Assembly (NCBI RefSeq): GCF_002288325.1
Contig: NZ_CP016780.1
Coordinates: 682,001-746,000, forward strand
Direction: 5' to 3'
Source of the DNA: Candidatus Planktophila lacus
Lineage (GTDB): Bacteria > Actinomycetota > Actinomycetes > Nanopelagicales > Nanopelagicaceae
DNA length: 64,000 nt
Positions 46,539-58,083 of the stretch are shown here, piece after piece. The notes under the pieces were generated by a model, which saw nothing but the letters and a program-made list of their open reading frames with translations, searched no databases and was not told the DNA's origin. Made by a program: the position numbers and the translations under genes. Positions within the stretch are counted from its first letter, which is position 1. Every line of letters starts with the position of its first letter.

Positions 46539-49213
46539 TACTTCCCGCTTATTGCGAGTTCAATCGCTTGCAGCGCTTTATCAATCGCAGAAACATCAGT
46601 TCCGCCACCTTGTGCGAAATCATCTTTGCCGCCGCCGCCACCGCCCAGAACGGTTGAACCGATCTTGACCAGTGCACCTGCTTTTACTCCACGTGCCCGA
46701 GCGGCATCGCTTGCAGCAACGACTAGAACGGGTTTTCCATCAACGACACTTACTAAGGCTACGACGCTATCGGATTCACGATTGCGAAGTTCAAGTGCAA
46801 TCTTGCGAAGATCATCAACCGCTATGCCATCTGGAATCCGATTAGCAATCAACGTTGCGCCACCAATCTTCTTTGCACCCGCAGCGAACTTTGAAATATC
46901 AGCCATTGCCGCAGCGGATCTAACCTGCGCTAGCTCTTTCTCGATCTCTTTAAACTTAGCCAGAAGTTCTGAAATTCGTTCCGGAAGTTCCTCTGCACGC
47001 GAGCCTTTGATCAGCGATGTTAACGAATTGAGCAAGATATGTTCGCGCGCTAGAAAGCGATAAGCATCCACGCCAACTAGGGCTTCGACGCGACGTACAC
47101 CAGCACCGATTGAGGATTCACTTAACAGCTTTACAACACCTAATTGCCCAGAGCGCTGAACATGTGTTCCTCCGCAGAGTTCGCGGGCCCAATCTCCAAC
47201 GGAAACTACTCGAACGCGATCTCCATATTTTTCACCGAAGAGCGCCATCGCGCCTAACTTCTTCGCTTCATCTTGCGACATTACTTCCGCGCTTACTTCA
47301 AGGTTATCCAATAGAAGCGTATTTACGCGCGCTTCAACATCATTTAGTACGCCTTCAGAGACCGCACCTGTTGAAGGGAAGTCGAAACGAAAACGTCCTG
47401 GTGAGTTCTCCGATCCTGCTTGAGTTGCAGTCTCCCCTAATATTTCACGGAATGCTTTATGGACCATATGAGTTGCAGTGTGTGCGCGAGAGATTCCATC
47501 TCGACGCTCTTGATCGATTGTCGCTAGACCCTTATCCCCTACTCCAACTTCACCCGATATAACTCGACCGCGATGAACAGATAATCCGGTAACAGGTGCT
47601 TGCACATCTTCAATTTCAATAACTGCGCCATTACTTAAGACAATACGTCCACCATCGGCTAACTGTCCACCGCCTTCAGCGTAGAAGGGGGTGCGATCTA
47701 GAACTATCTCGACATCGCTTCCCGATTGCGCAGATGTTACGGATATGCCGTCAACCAAAATTCCACTGACTTGAGATTCAGTCTCGGTCTTTGTATAACC
47801 GAGGAATTCTGATGCGCCCTTACTGTCGGCGATCTTCTTGTACTCACTCAGATCAGTGTGGCCGCTCTTCTTCGCCTTAGCGTCGGCCTTAGCGCGATCA
47901 CGTTGTTCTTTCATTAGGCGTGTGAAACCAGCCTCATCAACTTCTAAGCCTTCTTCGCGCGCCATTTCAAGAGTGAGATCAAAAGGGAATCCATAAGTGT
48001 CGTGCAATTTAAAGACTTCTTCGCCAGGCAGTACCGATTTCTTAAACTTCTTTAGTTCAGTTGAAGCCATATCAAAGATCTGGGTTCCGCTCTTTAGCGT
48101 CTGCAGGAATGACTCTTCCTCTGAGACTGAAACCGACAAGATTCGTTTCTTATCTGTAACTAGCTCTGGATACTGCGGCCCCATTGCGCCGATGGCTGCA
48201 ACGGTGAGCTCAGACATGATCGGATCATTGGTACCCAACAAGCGCATATTTCTAATTGTGCGACGCATCATGCGACGCAGGACATAGCCACGACCTTCAT
48301 TGCCAGGAGTTACTCCATCGCCAATCAACATCGCAGATGTTCGAGCATGGTCAGCAATAACACGAAGTGCAACATCAGATTTCTCAGATGAGCCGTATTT
48401 GACACCCGTTAGCTCCATCGCTTTATTCAAAATCTGCATGGTCGTGTCAATTTCGTAGATATTTTCTACGCCTTGCAATAGCGCAGCTGTGCGTTCTAGC
48501 CCAAGGCCCGTATCAATGCTCTTTGCAGGAAGCTCGCCCAAAATTGGATAACTATCTTTACCGCCACCGGCTCCGCGTTCATTCTGCATGAAAACAAGGT
48601 TCCAAATTTCTAAGTAACGATTTTCATCCGCGATTGGGCCGCCATCTTTTCCGTAGGCAGGACCGCGGTCGAAGTAAATCTCTGAACATGGTCCGCAAGG
48701 CCCTGGAACTCCCATCGACCAGAAGTTATCTGCCATATCGCGGCGTTGAATTCGCTCTTTAGGTATGCCGATCTTTTTATGCCAGATATCGGCAGCTTCA
48801 TCATCGGTTAGATAAACGGTTACCCACAATTTATCTTCAGGAAAACCATAACCACCATCTGAAATCGGCCGGGTTAAAAGATCCCAAGCAAGGGCGATCG
48901 CACCCTCTTTGAAATAATCACCAAATGAGAAGTTTCCACACATCTGGAAAAAAGATGCATGGCGAGTTGTCTTTCCAACTTCATCGATATCTAGAGTACG
49001 TACACATTTTTGGACCGAGGTTGCACGCTTAAAGGGAGGAGTTACCTCGCCGAGAAAATAGGGCTTAAATGGAACCATTCCTGCATTTACAAGTAAGAGA
49101 TTTGGATCATCGGCAATTAAAGATGCTGATGGAACAACGGTGTGAGTTAAACCTTCGCGGTTACCGCTTTCAAAAAAGCGCAGCCAGCGTGAACGTATCT
49201 CGGCGGATTCCAC
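46538..49213 (-). CDS. alaS: Alanyl-tRNA synthetase
   Basis: Charges tRNA-Ala and edits mischarged serine or glycine. It has 891 residues. Domains: class II catalytic core (about 1-250; [20 protein letters not shown]), tRNA recognition, editing domain ([12 protein letters not shown] and CGGTH for zinc), and a C-terminal DHHA1 domain with [16 protein letters not shown]. Intact, normal length. Confidence 0.97.
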   Translation of the reverse strand: MESAEIRSRWLRFFESGNREGLTHTVVPSASLIADDPNLLLVNAGMVPFKPYFLGEVTPPFKRATSVQKCVRTLDIDEVGKTTRHASFFQMCGNFSFGDYFKEGAIALAWDLLTRPISDGGYGFPEDKLWVTVYLTDDEAADIWHKKIGIPKERIQRRDMADNFWSMGVPGPCGPCSEIYFDRGPAYGKDGGPIADENRYLEIWNLVFMQNERGAGGGKDSYPILGELPAKSIDTGLGLERTAALLQGVENIYEIDTTMQILNKAMELTGVKYGSSEKSDVALRVIADHARTSAMLIGDGVTPGNEGRGYVLRRMMRRTIRNMRLLGTNDPIMSELTVAAIGAMGPQYPELVTDKKRILSVSVSEEESFLQTLKSGTQIFDMASTELKKFKKSVLPGEEVFKLHDTYGFPFDLTLEMAREEGLEVDEAGFTRLMKEQRDRAKADAKAKKSGHTDLSEYKKIADSKGASEFLGYTKTETESQVSGILVDGISVTSAQSGSDVEIVLDRTPFYAEGGGQLADGGRIVLSNGAVIEIEDVQAPVTGLSVHRGRVISGEVGVGDKGLATIDQERRDGISRAHTATHMVHKAFREILGETATQAGSENSPGRFRFDFPSTGAVSEGVLNDVEARVNTLLLDNLEVSAEVMSQDEAKKLGAMALFGEKYGDRVRVVSVGDWARELCGGTHVQRSGQLGVVKLLSESSIGAGVRRVEALVGVDAYRFLAREHILLNSLTSLIKGSRAEELPERISELLAKFKEIEKELAQVRSAAAMADISKFAAGAKKIGGATLIANRIPDGIAVDDLRKIALELRNRESDSVVALVSVVDGKPVLVVAASDAARARGVKAGALVKIGSTVLGGGGGGKDDFAQGGGTDVSAIDKALQAIELAISGK

Positions 49214-49222
49214 GTTTGGAGA

Positions 49223-49594
49223 TCACTCAGCCTTCTTCTTCTTTTTAGAGCGAGATTTACTCATTCCGGCCGCGCTAATTAGCGCGCCAGCGACTTTAAC
49301 CGCAGGACCACTCTTATCCATGAATCCTGTCGTTGCATCAGCAACTTTTGTAGTTACATCTTCTACGTTCTTAGTTATGCGCGCAAAGCTTTCAAGGGGG
49401 CTATTTACTAGTTCTACAGTGCGAGTTGACTCGTGAATTAACGGTGCAGTCTCATCTGTAAGAACTTTAAGTGAGGCTCTTGCCTCATCTACGAGGCGGC
49501 CGATGCGGATTACTGCGTAAGAAATTGCTATGGCGATAACAAGTAGTGAGCATGCCGCAATAATCGTTGCTACTCCGCCTGGACCGGTAACCAT
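49223..49594 (-). CDS. DUF948 family membrane-anchored protein
   Basis: A 123-residue protein with one N-terminal membrane segment (VATIIAACSLLVIAIAISYA), a helical, probably coiled-coil middle, and a lysine-rich tail ending KSRSKKKKKAE. The DUF948 family is widespread beside alaS in Actinobacteria; function unknown. ATG 49594 is preferred over 49600 and GTG 49606 because GTGAGG lies 6 bases upstream. The gene normally next to it (DUF6167) is not visible. Confidence 0.8.
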   Translation of the reverse strand: MVTGPGGVATIIAACSLLVIAIAISYAVIRIGRLVDEARASLKVLTDETAPLIHESTRTVELVNSPLESFARITKNVEDVTTKVADATTGFMDKSGPAVKVAGALISAAGMSKSRSKKKKKAE

Positions 49595-49658
49595 TTCCAT
49601 CCTCACTTAATTTGCACTAATAATCGGCTTAATATCGTTAGCCTACCTGAGATAGCCC

Positions 49659-51407
49659 TTACTTCTGGCTATCTACCTTTGTAACTCCATCAATTCCACT
49701 CTCTTTACGCTGTGCTGGAGTAATTGGCGTTGGCGCCCCAGTAAGCGGATCTCCCCCGCTTGCCGTCTTTGGAAAGGCGATAACTTCACGGATTGAGTCG
49801 CTTCCGGTTAGTAGTGCGCAAACGCGATCTAAGCCAAGTGCGATTCCGCCATGTGGTGGTGGACCGTAATTAAATGCTTCAAGTAAGAAACCAAATTTGC
49901 TCATCGCTTCTTCATCGCTTAACCCAATGACAGAGAAGACATCTTTTTGAATCTGGCGATCATGGATACGAATCGATCCGCCACCGAGTTCGGTTCCGTT
50001 AAGAACTATGTCATATGCATATGCCAAAGCGTTGGCAGGATCAGATGCGAATGTTTTTGCAAACTCTGGCTTTGGACCAGTGAATGGGTGGTGCACTGCA
50101 GTCCATCCACCATTATCCGTTGGTTCGAACATTGGAGCATCCACTACCCATAGGAATTCCCATGCGCCTTCAGAGATTAAATTACAGCGCTTGCCGATTT
50201 CTAGACGAACTGCGCCGAGAAGTGAAAGGGATGCTGAACGCTCACCAGCGGCGAAGAAGATTGCATCGCCTGACTTCGCGCCAGCAGCTGCAACAATTCC
50301 GGCAGTCTCTTTCTCAGAAATATTCTTTGAGACGGGGCCACCTAGAGTTCCATCTTCATTTACAAGGATGTATGCAAGGCCTTTTGCACCGCGCGCCTTT
50401 GCCCAATCCTGCCAAGCATCGAGTTCGCGACGTGGTGATGATGCGCCACCTGGCATCACGACGCTACCAACGTATGGCGCTTGGAAGACACGGAACTCGG
50501 TATCTTTAAAGAATTCAGTCTGCTCGACTAACTGCAGGCCAAAACGAAGGTCTGGTTTATCTGAACCATAGTTCTGCATTGCATCGGCATAAGTCATATG
50601 GCGAATCGGAGTTGGAATATCGTAACCAACCGCTTCTTTCCAGATCTTAACCAAGAGCTTTTCAGCAACTGCCAAGATATCTGCTTGATCAATAAAAGAC
50701 ATCTCTATATCTAATTGCGTAAATTCTGGCTGGCGATCAGCACGGAAATCTTCATCGCGGAAACAGCGCGCAATTTGGTAATAACGTTCCATGCCGGCAA
50801 CCATCAAGAGTTGCTTAAACAACTGTGGAGATTGAGGGAGTGCATACCAACTTCCGGGTTGCAGACGAACCGGAACTAAGAAGTCGCGTGCACCTTCTGG
50901 AGTGCTACGAGTCAAGTAAGGAGTTTCAATCTCTAGAAAATCGAGATCTTCCATAACACGACGAATTGTTGAAGTTACCTTTGAGCGTAGGCGCATATTT
51001 GCGGCCGGCTTTTCGCGACGCAGATCTAAGTAGCGGTACTTAAGGCGAACTTCTTCAGAAATTTCAGAATCATTTCCGCTATCAACTGGAAAGGGAAGCG
51101 CGGCGCTCTCACTAAGAACGACTATGTCATCGCCCATGACTTCAATTGCTCCGGTTGGGTTTGAAGTATTGGCATTGCCATCAGGGCGCAGAACAACTTC
51201 GCCCTTTATCTGCAGACACCATTCGGCGCGAAGAGATCCAGCTAGAGCTTCGTCGCGAATGACTACCTGAACTGAACCTGTGGCATCACGTAAGTCGATA
51301 AAGGCAACGCCACCGTGATCGCGGCGGCGCGCAACCCAACCTGCCAGGCTTACCGTCTGACCAGCATCGCTTGCGCGCAGAGCGCCAGCATCGTGAGTAC
51401 GTAACAT
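49659..51407 (-). CDS. aspS: Aspartyl-tRNA synthetase
   Basis: Charges tRNA-Asp (possibly also tRNA-Asn, depending on whether gatCAB exists elsewhere). It has 582 residues: an OB-fold anticodon domain (about 1-105), the class II core with [16 protein letters not shown] and [20 protein letters not shown], and the bacterial GAD insertion (about 285-420). The GxGxGxxR motif 3 appears as [16 protein letters not shown] 35-base gap separates it from hisS. Confidence 0.96.
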   Translation of the reverse strand: MLRTHDAGALRASDAGQTVSLAGWVARRRDHGGVAFIDLRDATGSVQVVIRDEALAGSLRAEWCLQIKGEVVLRPDGNANTSNPTGAIEVMGDDIVVLSESAALPFPVDSGNDSEISEEVRLKYRYLDLRREKPAANMRLRSKVTSTIRRVMEDLDFLEIETPYLTRSTPEGARDFLVPVRLQPGSWYALPQSPQLFKQLLMVAGMERYYQIARCFRDEDFRADRQPEFTQLDIEMSFIDQADILAVAEKLLVKIWKEAVGYDIPTPIRHMTYADAMQNYGSDKPDLRFGLQLVEQTEFFKDTEFRVFQAPYVGSVVMPGGASSPRRELDAWQDWAKARGAKGLAYILVNEDGTLGGPVSKNISEKETAGIVAAAGAKSGDAIFFAAGERSASLSLLGAVRLEIGKRCNLISEGAWEFLWVVDAPMFEPTDNGGWTAVHHPFTGPKPEFAKTFASDPANALAYAYDIVLNGTELGGGSIRIHDRQIQKDVFSVIGLSDEEAMSKFGFLLEAFNYGPPPHGGIALGLDRVCALLTGSDSIREVIAFPKTASGGDPLTGAPTPITPAQRKESGIDGVTKVDSQK

Positions 51408-51442
51408 TTAAAAAGCCGCCTTTAATATTTGTAAAACGTTGG

Positions 51443-52705
51443 TCAGAGATCCCCGAGAAGAACGCTCTGTAATTGGTCAATCTTAACCGATCTCGTGCTG
51501 CCATCGCTCATGCGTTTGAGTTCAACGCTCCCTGAGGCTACTTCGCTATCACCAAGAACGATTACATAGCGAGATCCACTTTTATCGGCAGCCTTCATCG
51601 CACCCTTTAGGGCGCGATCACCAAAGGCGATCTCCGTGCGAATCCCCGCTTCACGCAATTTCGCTGCAATAGATAAGGATGCGCTCTTTTGATTATCGCC
51701 CAAAGGAATGATGAATAGATCTGATGAGAATTGATTTTCAACTAAAACGCCTTCTGCTTGTGCTGCAAGAAGTGCTCGATCCACGCCCAGACCAAAACCG
51801 ATTCCAGAAAGTGCTTGACCGCCAAGAATCTCCATCAGGCCGTCGTAACGTCCACCGCCACCAATTCCTGATTGCGCCCCAAGTCCTTCATGAATGAACT
51901 CAAAAGTAGTGCCGGTGTAATAATCCAATCCGCGGACCATTCGGGGATTTACTACATATGAAATACCAAGTGAATCTAGATAACTCTTTACCTGCTTAAA
52001 GTTCTCCGCAGAGTCAGCCGAGAGATAGTCAAGCAAGAGAGGTGCCTTTGCCATCGCCTCTTTCATCTCTGGTCGTTTATCGTCAAATAAACGAAGTGGA
52101 TTTATCGCAGCGCGAGTCGCGGTTGCTTCATCCAGATCCAACTTCGATATAAATTGCAGTAAATCAACGCGATGAGCAGCGCGAGATTGGGCATCTCCAA
52201 GTGAAGTGATATCTAAGCGGTAATTCTTTAAACCTAAAGATTTAAATCCTTGATCTGCGATGGCAATCACTTCAGCATCTATCGCTGGATCATCTAGACC
52301 AATCGCTTCAATTCCAACTTGATAGAACTGGCGATAGCGCCCTGCTTGTGGGCGTTCGGCGCGGAAGAATGCTCCGGAGTACCAGACCTTTACGGGAAGT
52401 TGCCCGCGATCTAAACCCTTTTCGATTACTGCACGCATAACACCAGCAGTGCCTTCGGGGCGCAAAGTTATAGAACGCCCACCGCGATCTTCGAAGGTGT
52501 ACATCTCCTTCGATACAACATCAGTTGACTCGCCTACTCCACGAGAAAATAGTGAAGTGTCTTCAAATACCGGGAGCTCCATTAGTTGATATCCAGCTAA
52601 CTTGGCGGGAGCGATCAGAGATTCACGGACCCATTCAAAGGCAGCCGAAAGTGGGGGTGCGTATTCGCTTACCCCTTTTGGCGCTTGAATCTTTTCGTAC
52701 TTCAT
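51443..52705 (-). CDS. hisS: Histidyl-tRNA synthetase
   Basis: Charges tRNA-His. It has 420 residues, standard for bacteria. Seen: class II motif 2 with [19 protein letters not shown], the histidine-A motif [26 protein letters not shown], motif 3 [14 protein letters not shown] and an anticodon-binding C-terminal domain (from about 325). It overlaps the MBL hydrolase gene by 4 bases. Confidence 0.96.
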   Translation of the reverse strand: MKYEKIQAPKGVSEYAPPLSAAFEWVRESLIAPAKLAGYQLMELPVFEDTSLFSRGVGESTDVVSKEMYTFEDRGGRSITLRPEGTAGVMRAVIEKGLDRGQLPVKVWYSGAFFRAERPQAGRYRQFYQVGIEAIGLDDPAIDAEVIAIADQGFKSLGLKNYRLDITSLGDAQSRAAHRVDLLQFISKLDLDEATATRAAINPLRLFDDKRPEMKEAMAKAPLLLDYLSADSAENFKQVKSYLDSLGISYVVNPRMVRGLDYYTGTTFEFIHEGLGAQSGIGGGGRYDGLMEILGGQALSGIGFGLGVDRALLAAQAEGVLVENQFSSDLFIIPLGDNQKSASLSIAAKLREAGIRTEIAFGDRALKGAMKAADKSGSRYVIVLGDSEVASGSVELKRMSDGSTRSVKIDQLQSVLLGDL

Positions 52706-53358
52706 GCCTGTAATTCTTTCAGATATGGATTATTTTTTCGCTCGAATTTAATTGTTGTCTCTGGACCGTGTCCTGGCAACACTCGCAAGCCATCATTCAA
52801 GGGAAGTACTCTTGTTTTTAGGGTCTTTTGCATCGCTTCATGCGATCCTGAAGGCAAATCAGTGCGTCCGATCGACCCTGCAAATAGAACATCTCCAGTA
52901 ATCAACAACTCGTCATTGATTGTAAACATAGTGCTCCCCCGCGTATGGCCCGGAGCATGAATCGCGGTGATCTTCATATCTAATAGATCGATCTCATCGC
53001 CATGTCGTAAGTTTTTAACTTCATTTGGTTCTTCAAACTTCATGGCATCAAGCGTTTGAATAAATTCAGCGCCATGTGCACCTTGTGGTTTTAGAAGTAA
53101 ATCTCGATCTTCGGTGTGAATATAAGAGGAAATTCCATATCCATCGGCAAGTGGCTTTACTGAGAATGTGTGATCAAGATGGCCGTGGGTGATTAAAGCT
53201 GCAACTGGTTTCAAACCATGTTCAGAAATGAGAGCCTCAATCTCATCTGAAATATCTGGCATACCTGGATCGACGATGATGCACTCTTGGCCAGGTCCTG
53301 CAGCGATCACCCAACAGTTTGTGGCAAACATAGGGGCTACAAAAGAGGTAACTAACAT
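52702..53358 (-). CDS. MBL-fold metallo-hydrolase (glyoxalase II-like)
   Basis: A 218-residue metallo-beta-lactamase-fold enzyme. The zinc-site motif [10 protein letters not shown] carries His58, His60, Asp62 and His63; [10 protein letters not shown] and the late [14 protein letters not shown] and LPGHGPET motifs complete the site. Actinobacteria usually have this gene between relA and hisS. It may hydrolyse a thioester, perhaps a mycothiol adduct, but this is inference. Confidence 0.88.
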   Translation of the reverse strand: MLVTSFVAPMFATNCWVIAAGPGQECIIVDPGMPDISDEIEALISEHGLKPVAALITHGHLDHTFSVKPLADGYGISSYIHTEDRDLLLKPQGAHGAEFIQTLDAMKFEEPNEVKNLRHGDEIDLLDMKITAIHAPGHTRGSTMFTINDELLITGDVLFAGSIGRTDLPSGSHEAMQKTLKTRVLPLNDGLRVLPGHGPETTIKFERKNNPYLKELQA

Positions 53359-53500
53359 CGCCTCACCCCCTAATTTTCGCGCGCAAATAGGCGCAAACTT
53401 TCCCCAATAAGTAAGACAGGGTACCTTTTATCTCCGCAAGACCTCATCTGCACACTCAAACAACGAAGGCGAAATCGCCGACGCGCTGAAAGGGAACACT

Positions 53501-54820
53501 ATGACCGAGCAAATCAATCCAGGATCAATCAACATCACACCAGCCAATGCAAGTGCAGCATCTGCGCTAATTGGAGATCCATCAAAGTTCGGTCGAGTCG
53601 CAGAAGATGGCACGGTTTATGTTCGTACTCCAGAAGGCGAAAAGGCCGTTGGTTCATATCCCGGAAAAACTGCTGAAGAAGCGTTGCAATATTTTGTAAG
53701 AAAATTTGAAGCTCTAGCATCCGAGGTCGCGCTGACCGCAGCCCGCATCACAAGCGGCGCCATGGTTCCAGATGATGCGTATGAAGCAGTCAAGAAGTTA
53801 CGTCAGCAAGTCCGCGAGTTAAATGGTGTTGGCGATCTCGCAGCACTCGCTGCCTCAGTTGATCAGATTGAGCCACTAATCGAAGGTCACCGCGAAGCAT
53901 ATGAAGCCAAGAAGGTTGCAGAAGCTGCGGTAAAAGCTGCGCGTCGCGAACAAGTAATGGTTGAGAAAGAGAAGATAGTTTCTGAAGCTGAATCGCTAGC
54001 GCTCTCTGAAAATTGGAAGGTAACCGGAGATCGCTTAAAAACACTGCTCGAAGAGTGGAAGTCAGCTCCTCGGCTAGATAAGAAAGTAGATGGAGAACTT
54101 TGGAAGCGTTTTTCTGCATCACGCAATAAGTTTGATAAGCGTCGTAGAACTCATTTTGCAACTCTAGAAGAGACAACGGCAAAGGTATCTGCGGCTAAGA
54201 AAGCACTTGTTGAGCAGGCTTCTAAACTTGCTACATCAACGGATTGGGTTGCCACCGCGCGCGCTTTCAAAACTCTGATGGATCAGTGGAAGGCTGCCGG
54301 TCGCGGTAAGCCAAGTGAAGATGCCAAGCTTTGGGCTAAGTTCAAAGCGTCACAAGATCATTTCTTCACCGCAAAGAACGCTGATCTTGAAAAGCGCGAA
54401 GTTTCAATGGTTGCAAACCTAGCCAAGCGCGAAGAGTTGATAGTTCAGATTGAGGCGCTAGTGCCATTTACTGATGTAAAAGCCGCGAAGAACTCGTTCC
54501 GCGAACTTTCTCGCTCTTGGGAGAAGATCGGCATTACTCATCGTGACAAGCGAGCAGCAATGGATGCGCGAGTAGCTAAAGTCGAAGAAGCGATAAAAAG
54601 TGCTGAGGCTGAGATCTGGCGTAAGACAGATCCAGCTGCAAAGGCTCGTGCTGCCGATGTGGTTAAGCAGCTGTCTGATTCAATCGCTAACTACGAGAAG
54701 ATTGCGGCGAAATCAACCTCTGCCGGAAATGCGAAGAAGGCACAAGAAGCCCTTGATTCAGCTGCTGCTCGTAAGGTCTGGTTGGCCGAGGCTGAAAAGT
54801 CTCTCGCTGAATTTAACTAA
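53501..54820 (+). CDS. DUF349 domain-containing protein
   Basis: A 439-residue, highly charged, largely helical protein with several DUF349 repeats. The repeat signature of tryptophan-spaced helices (LLEEWKSAPRLDKKVDGELW, LMDQWKAAGRGKPSEDAKLW and LSRSWEKIGITHRDKRA) is seen at about residues 185, 265 and 345. The first 30 residues are disordered-looking. Function unknown; the family often lies near relA. Start ATG has the Shine-Dalgarno AAAGGGAA. The 142-base upstream gap shows no gene; a weak promoter may lie in it. Confidence 0.88.
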   Translation: MTEQINPGSINITPANASAASALIGDPSKFGRVAEDGTVYVRTPEGEKAVGSYPGKTAEEALQYFVRKFEALASEVALTAARITSGAMVPDDAYEAVKKLRQQVRELNGVGDLAALAASVDQIEPLIEGHREAYEAKKVAEAAVKAARREQVMVEKEKIVSEAESLALSENWKVTGDRLKTLLEEWKSAPRLDKKVDGELWKRFSASRNKFDKRRRTHFATLEETTAKVSAAKKALVEQASKLATSTDWVATARAFKTLMDQWKAAGRGKPSEDAKLWAKFKASQDHFFTAKNADLEKREVSMVANLAKREELIVQIEALVPFTDVKAAKNSFRELSRSWEKIGITHRDKRAAMDARVAKVEEAIKSAEAEIWRKTDPAAKARAADVVKQLSDSIANYEKIAAKSTSAGNAKKAQEALDSAAARKVWLAEAEKSLAEFN

Positions 54821-54845
54821 ACTTTACTTTCTTAAAACTATCGAG

Positions 54846-56999
54846 TTAGTTGCGATAGACGTCGTAGACGCCTTCAACGGCGCGTACTGCAGCTAAGACT
54901 GAGTCGAGATGCGTCGCATCTGCCATTTCAAAGGTGAACTTGCTGATCGCGGTTCGATCCTTTGAGGTATTCACTGCAGCGCTTAAAATATTTACATGCT
55001 GTTCAGATAGCGCTCTCGTTACATCTGCCAACAAACGTGATCGATCTAGCGCCTCTACTTGGATATTTACTAGGAATACGCTTCCGGCTCCATCGAGCCA
55101 GCGCACCTTTGCAATTCGTTCGCCTTGATTTAACTGCAAGTCAGCAGCGTTGATGCAATCATCGCGATGGACTGAGATGCCACTTCCTTTGGTGATAAAT
55201 CCGATAATTCCATCTCCAGGAACTGGCGTACAGCAGCGGGCTAGCTTCACTAGCACATCGCCCACGCCTTCAACTTCGATTGCGCTACTTGAACGTCTAA
55301 TTGAGTGGGATCCGGTTGGAATAACATCGATAGTTGGTTCAGGGTGCGAATCTTCCACGCCTAGCGAAACAACTAATTTTTCAATAATGGAAGCTGCAGA
55401 AACATGCCCATCTCCTACAGCGCTATAGAGCGCAGAGATATCGGGATAGCGCAGTTCGTGTGCCAGCTCCAGTAAAGAATGTCCTGCAAAGATTTTCTGA
55501 AGTGGTAGTCCTGCTTTACGCATTTGACGCGCAATAGATTCGCGCCCAGCATCAATCGCTTCCTCGCGACGCTCTTTGCTGAAGTGCGCTTTGATCTTCG
55601 ATCTGGCTCGAGGAGATTTAACAAAGTTAAGCCAATCGCGTGATGGCCCTGCGTTTTCGCTCTTATTGGTAACTATCTCGATCACATCACCATTAACTAA
55701 GCGGGTATCAAGTGGAACTAAGCGACCATTTACTTTTGCGCCAGCGCATTTGCTACCGACATCTGTATGCACTGAGTATGCGAAGTCGACAGGTGTAGAT
55801 CCACCAGGAAGAGCAATCACGCTCCCCTTTGGAGTAAATACGAAGACTTCGGGACTGCCTAAATCAAAACGGAGCGCTTCGAGGAATTCTGAAGGATCCT
55901 CAGTCTCTTTCTGCCACTCGTGCAACTGGCGTAGCCAAAGCATCTCTGGTGAGGAGTTCTTTGACTCATTGCCTTGCTTGTACTTCCAATGCGCTGCGAT
56001 ACCGAACTCAGCACGGGAATGCATCTCAAAAGTTCTAATCTGGATTTCTATCGCCTTGCCGTTTGGCCCAATCACCGTTGTATGCAATGACTGGTATAGA
56101 TTGAATTTTGGCATTGCGATGTAATCTTTAAATCGTCCTGGCACAGGCGACCAGCGAGCGTGAATCGAACCAAGAACTGCGTAGCAATCCTTGACGTCAT
56201 TTACCAAGACGCGAATACCGACTAAGTCATAGATATCGTTGAAATCGCGTCCTCGCACCACCATCTTCTGATAGACGCTGAAATAATGTTTTTTGCGCCC
56301 TGTAACTGTCGCAGTGATCGCATCTCGATCTAGATCACTTTGCACCGCATCAATTACCTCTTGTGACAGCGCATCGCGGGAAGGCGAACGCTCGGCAACT
56401 AACCGGGAAATCTCTTCAAACTTCTTAGGTTCCAGAACCTCGAAGGAGAGGTCTTCCAGCTCCCATTTAATTGCATTCATACCTAAGCGGTGCGCTAGAG
56501 GGGCATAAATATCTAAAGTTTCACGTGCTTTTCGCTCAGCGCTCTCAGTGCTAACAAACTTCCAAGTGCGCGCATTATGTAATCGATCTGCAAGTTTTAT
56601 CACCAGAACTCGAATGTCGCGCGACATGGCAACGACCATCTTGCGAACCGTCTCAGCCTCAGCGGTCGGACCGTAAGTTAATTTATCTAACTTGGTGACT
56701 CCATCAACTAAGTTAGCAATCTCGTCGCCGAAATCAGAACGTAATTGAGTGAGCGAATAAGGCGTATCTTCAACGGTGTCGTGCAGAAGGGAGGCGATTA
56801 TTGTTGTGTCATTTAAACCAAGTTCAGCCAGAATCTGCGAAACCGCGACGGGATGAGTTATGTACTCTTCACCGGATTTACGCATTTGCCCTACATGGGC
56901 CTGCTTTGCGATTTCAAAAGCGCGCTCAACTTCAGAGAGCCGACTTGTTGGGTGGCTCTCTTTAAGTGTTGCTAATAGTGGTGCAACTAGAGCGTTCAA
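54846..56999 (-). CDS. relA: Bifunctional (p)ppGpp synthetase/hydrolase Rel
   Basis: The stringent-response enzyme: makes and degrades (p)ppGpp. It has 717 residues from the TTG at 56999. Domains: HD hydrolase with His35, His49, His73 and Asp74 plus the Glu77-Asp78 pair; synthetase with YQSLHTTVIGPNGKAIEIQI; TGS (VFVFTPKGSVIALPGGST); a zinc-finger/helical part with CCTPVPGD; and a C-terminal ACT domain. Both active sites are intact, so it is a true bifunctional Rel. TTG 56999 is preferred because the frame upstream overlaps secF by over 80 bases and TAAGG sits 8 bases before it. It follows secF directly; apt, often between them, is elsewhere. Confidence 0.95.
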   Translation of the reverse strand: MNALVAPLLATLKESHPTSRLSEVERAFEIAKQAHVGQMRKSGEEYITHPVAVSQILAELGLNDTTIIASLLHDTVEDTPYSLTQLRSDFGDEIANLVDGVTKLDKLTYGPTAEAETVRKMVVAMSRDIRVLVIKLADRLHNARTWKFVSTESAERKARETLDIYAPLAHRLGMNAIKWELEDLSFEVLEPKKFEEISRLVAERSPSRDALSQEVIDAVQSDLDRDAITATVTGRKKHYFSVYQKMVVRGRDFNDIYDLVGIRVLVNDVKDCYAVLGSIHARWSPVPGRFKDYIAMPKFNLYQSLHTTVIGPNGKAIEIQIRTFEMHSRAEFGIAAHWKYKQGNESKNSSPEMLWLRQLHEWQKETEDPSEFLEALRFDLGSPEVFVFTPKGSVIALPGGSTPVDFAYSVHTDVGSKCAGAKVNGRLVPLDTRLVNGDVIEIVTNKSENAGPSRDWLNFVKSPRARSKIKAHFSKERREEAIDAGRESIARQMRKAGLPLQKIFAGHSLLELAHELRYPDISALYSAVGDGHVSAASIIEKLVVSLGVEDSHPEPTIDVIPTGSHSIRRSSSAIEVEGVGDVLVKLARCCTPVPGDGIIGFITKGSGISVHRDDCINAADLQLNQGERIAKVRWLDGAGSVFLVNIQVEALDRSRLLADVTRALSEQHVNILSAAVNTSKDRTAISKFTFEMADATHLDSVLAAVRAVEGVYDVYRN

Positions 57000-57009
57000 A
57001 GGCTGCGCC

Positions 57010-58080
57010 TTACTTGCGACCCTTGCGCTTTGGTTGATTGCGAGGTCCGCGACCAACACTTGGGCGTATCGCTGCTCTCTCACTATTTGCACTCACTGAT
57101 GCTGAGACTGGCTCTGCTCCCCCGCGCGAGGCAACTCGCTTTGCAAGTGCTTGCATCGCTGGTTCCTTCTCGCGAAGTGATGCCAGGAATGGTGGAGCGA
57201 TAAAGATTGAAGAGTAAGTACCAACTGCAAGCCCGATAAACAAAGCAAGGGATAGATCCTTGAGAGTTCCGGCGCCAAGTAAGCCAGCACCTACAAAGAG
57301 GATCGCACCAACTGGAAGAAGTGCAATCAAAGAAGTGTTAGCAGAACGCACGATTGTCTGATTAACTGCCAAGTTTGCCGCTTGTGAATATGTAACTTTG
57401 CCCACTGCAGCAACAGATTTGGTGTTCTCGCGAACCTTATCGAATACAACAACGGTGTCATACAGCGAATAACCAAGGATCGTTAAGAATCCGATCACAG
57501 TTGCGGGGGTAACATCGAACCCGACGAGTGCATAGATTCCAACTGTAATAAAGACGTCATGCACAACGGCCACGATCGCAGAAACTGCCATCTTGGGTTC
57601 AAAGATCATCGTCAAGAAGATCATAATTACGATTAAGAATGCGATAAGTCCGTAGAGCGCCTTCTTAGTAATTTCCTTACCCCATGAAGGTCCGATCAAC
57701 TGAGTGTCGATTGATTCAAGCGGTACGTTAAAGGCGATAGTCAAAGCTTTTTCAACTGCCGCTGACTGTGCCGCAGAAAGCGCACCAGTCTGAACCTTTA
57801 CTTTGTCATCACCGATCTTCTGAACAATGATTTCTCCAGGAATATCAACATCTGCAACAGCAGCGCGCGCTTGTTCAACTGTCGTGCCCGCCTTATTTAC
57901 TGTGTAAGAAGAACCACCCTTAAATTCGATTCCAAGGTGAAGACCTTGAATCAAGAGGGCACCTATTGATAGCAAGATGAAAATTGCTGAGATTGAGTAC
58001 CAACGACGGCGATTACCAACGATGTTAAATGAAGTTTCGCCAGAGTAAAGACGACCGCCAAGACCTGAGAGTTTTACCAT
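57010..58080 (-). CDS. secF: Protein translocase subunit SecF
   Basis: A six-helix membrane protein that with SecD uses the proton gradient to finish protein export. It has 356 residues: helix 1 (about 28-47), a periplasmic domain starting GIEFKGGSSYTV, and a C-terminal membrane block with YSLYDTVVVFDKVREN. The tail is basic. Starts 3 bases after secD and precedes relA by about 10 bases. Confidence 0.96.
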   Translation of the reverse strand: MVKLSGLGGRLYSGETSFNIVGNRRRWYSISAIFILLSIGALLIQGLHLGIEFKGGSSYTVNKAGTTVEQARAAVADVDIPGEIIVQKIGDDKVKVQTGALSAAQSAAVEKALTIAFNVPLESIDTQLIGPSWGKEITKKALYGLIAFLIVIMIFLTMIFEPKMAVSAIVAVVHDVFITVGIYALVGFDVTPATVIGFLTILGYSLYDTVVVFDKVRENTKSVAAVGKVTYSQAANLAVNQTIVRSANTSLIALLPVGAILFVGAGLLGAGTLKDLSLALFIGLAVGTYSSIFIAPPFLASLREKEPAMQALAKRVASRGGAEPVSASVSANSERAAIRPSVGRGPRNQPKRKGRK

Positions 58081-58083
58081 GGC

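Noticed and set aside
57000-57092. Longer RelA start overlapping secF
   Set aside because: It overlaps secF by over 80 bases and adds residues without RelA similarity; TTG 56999 has a Shine-Dalgarno.
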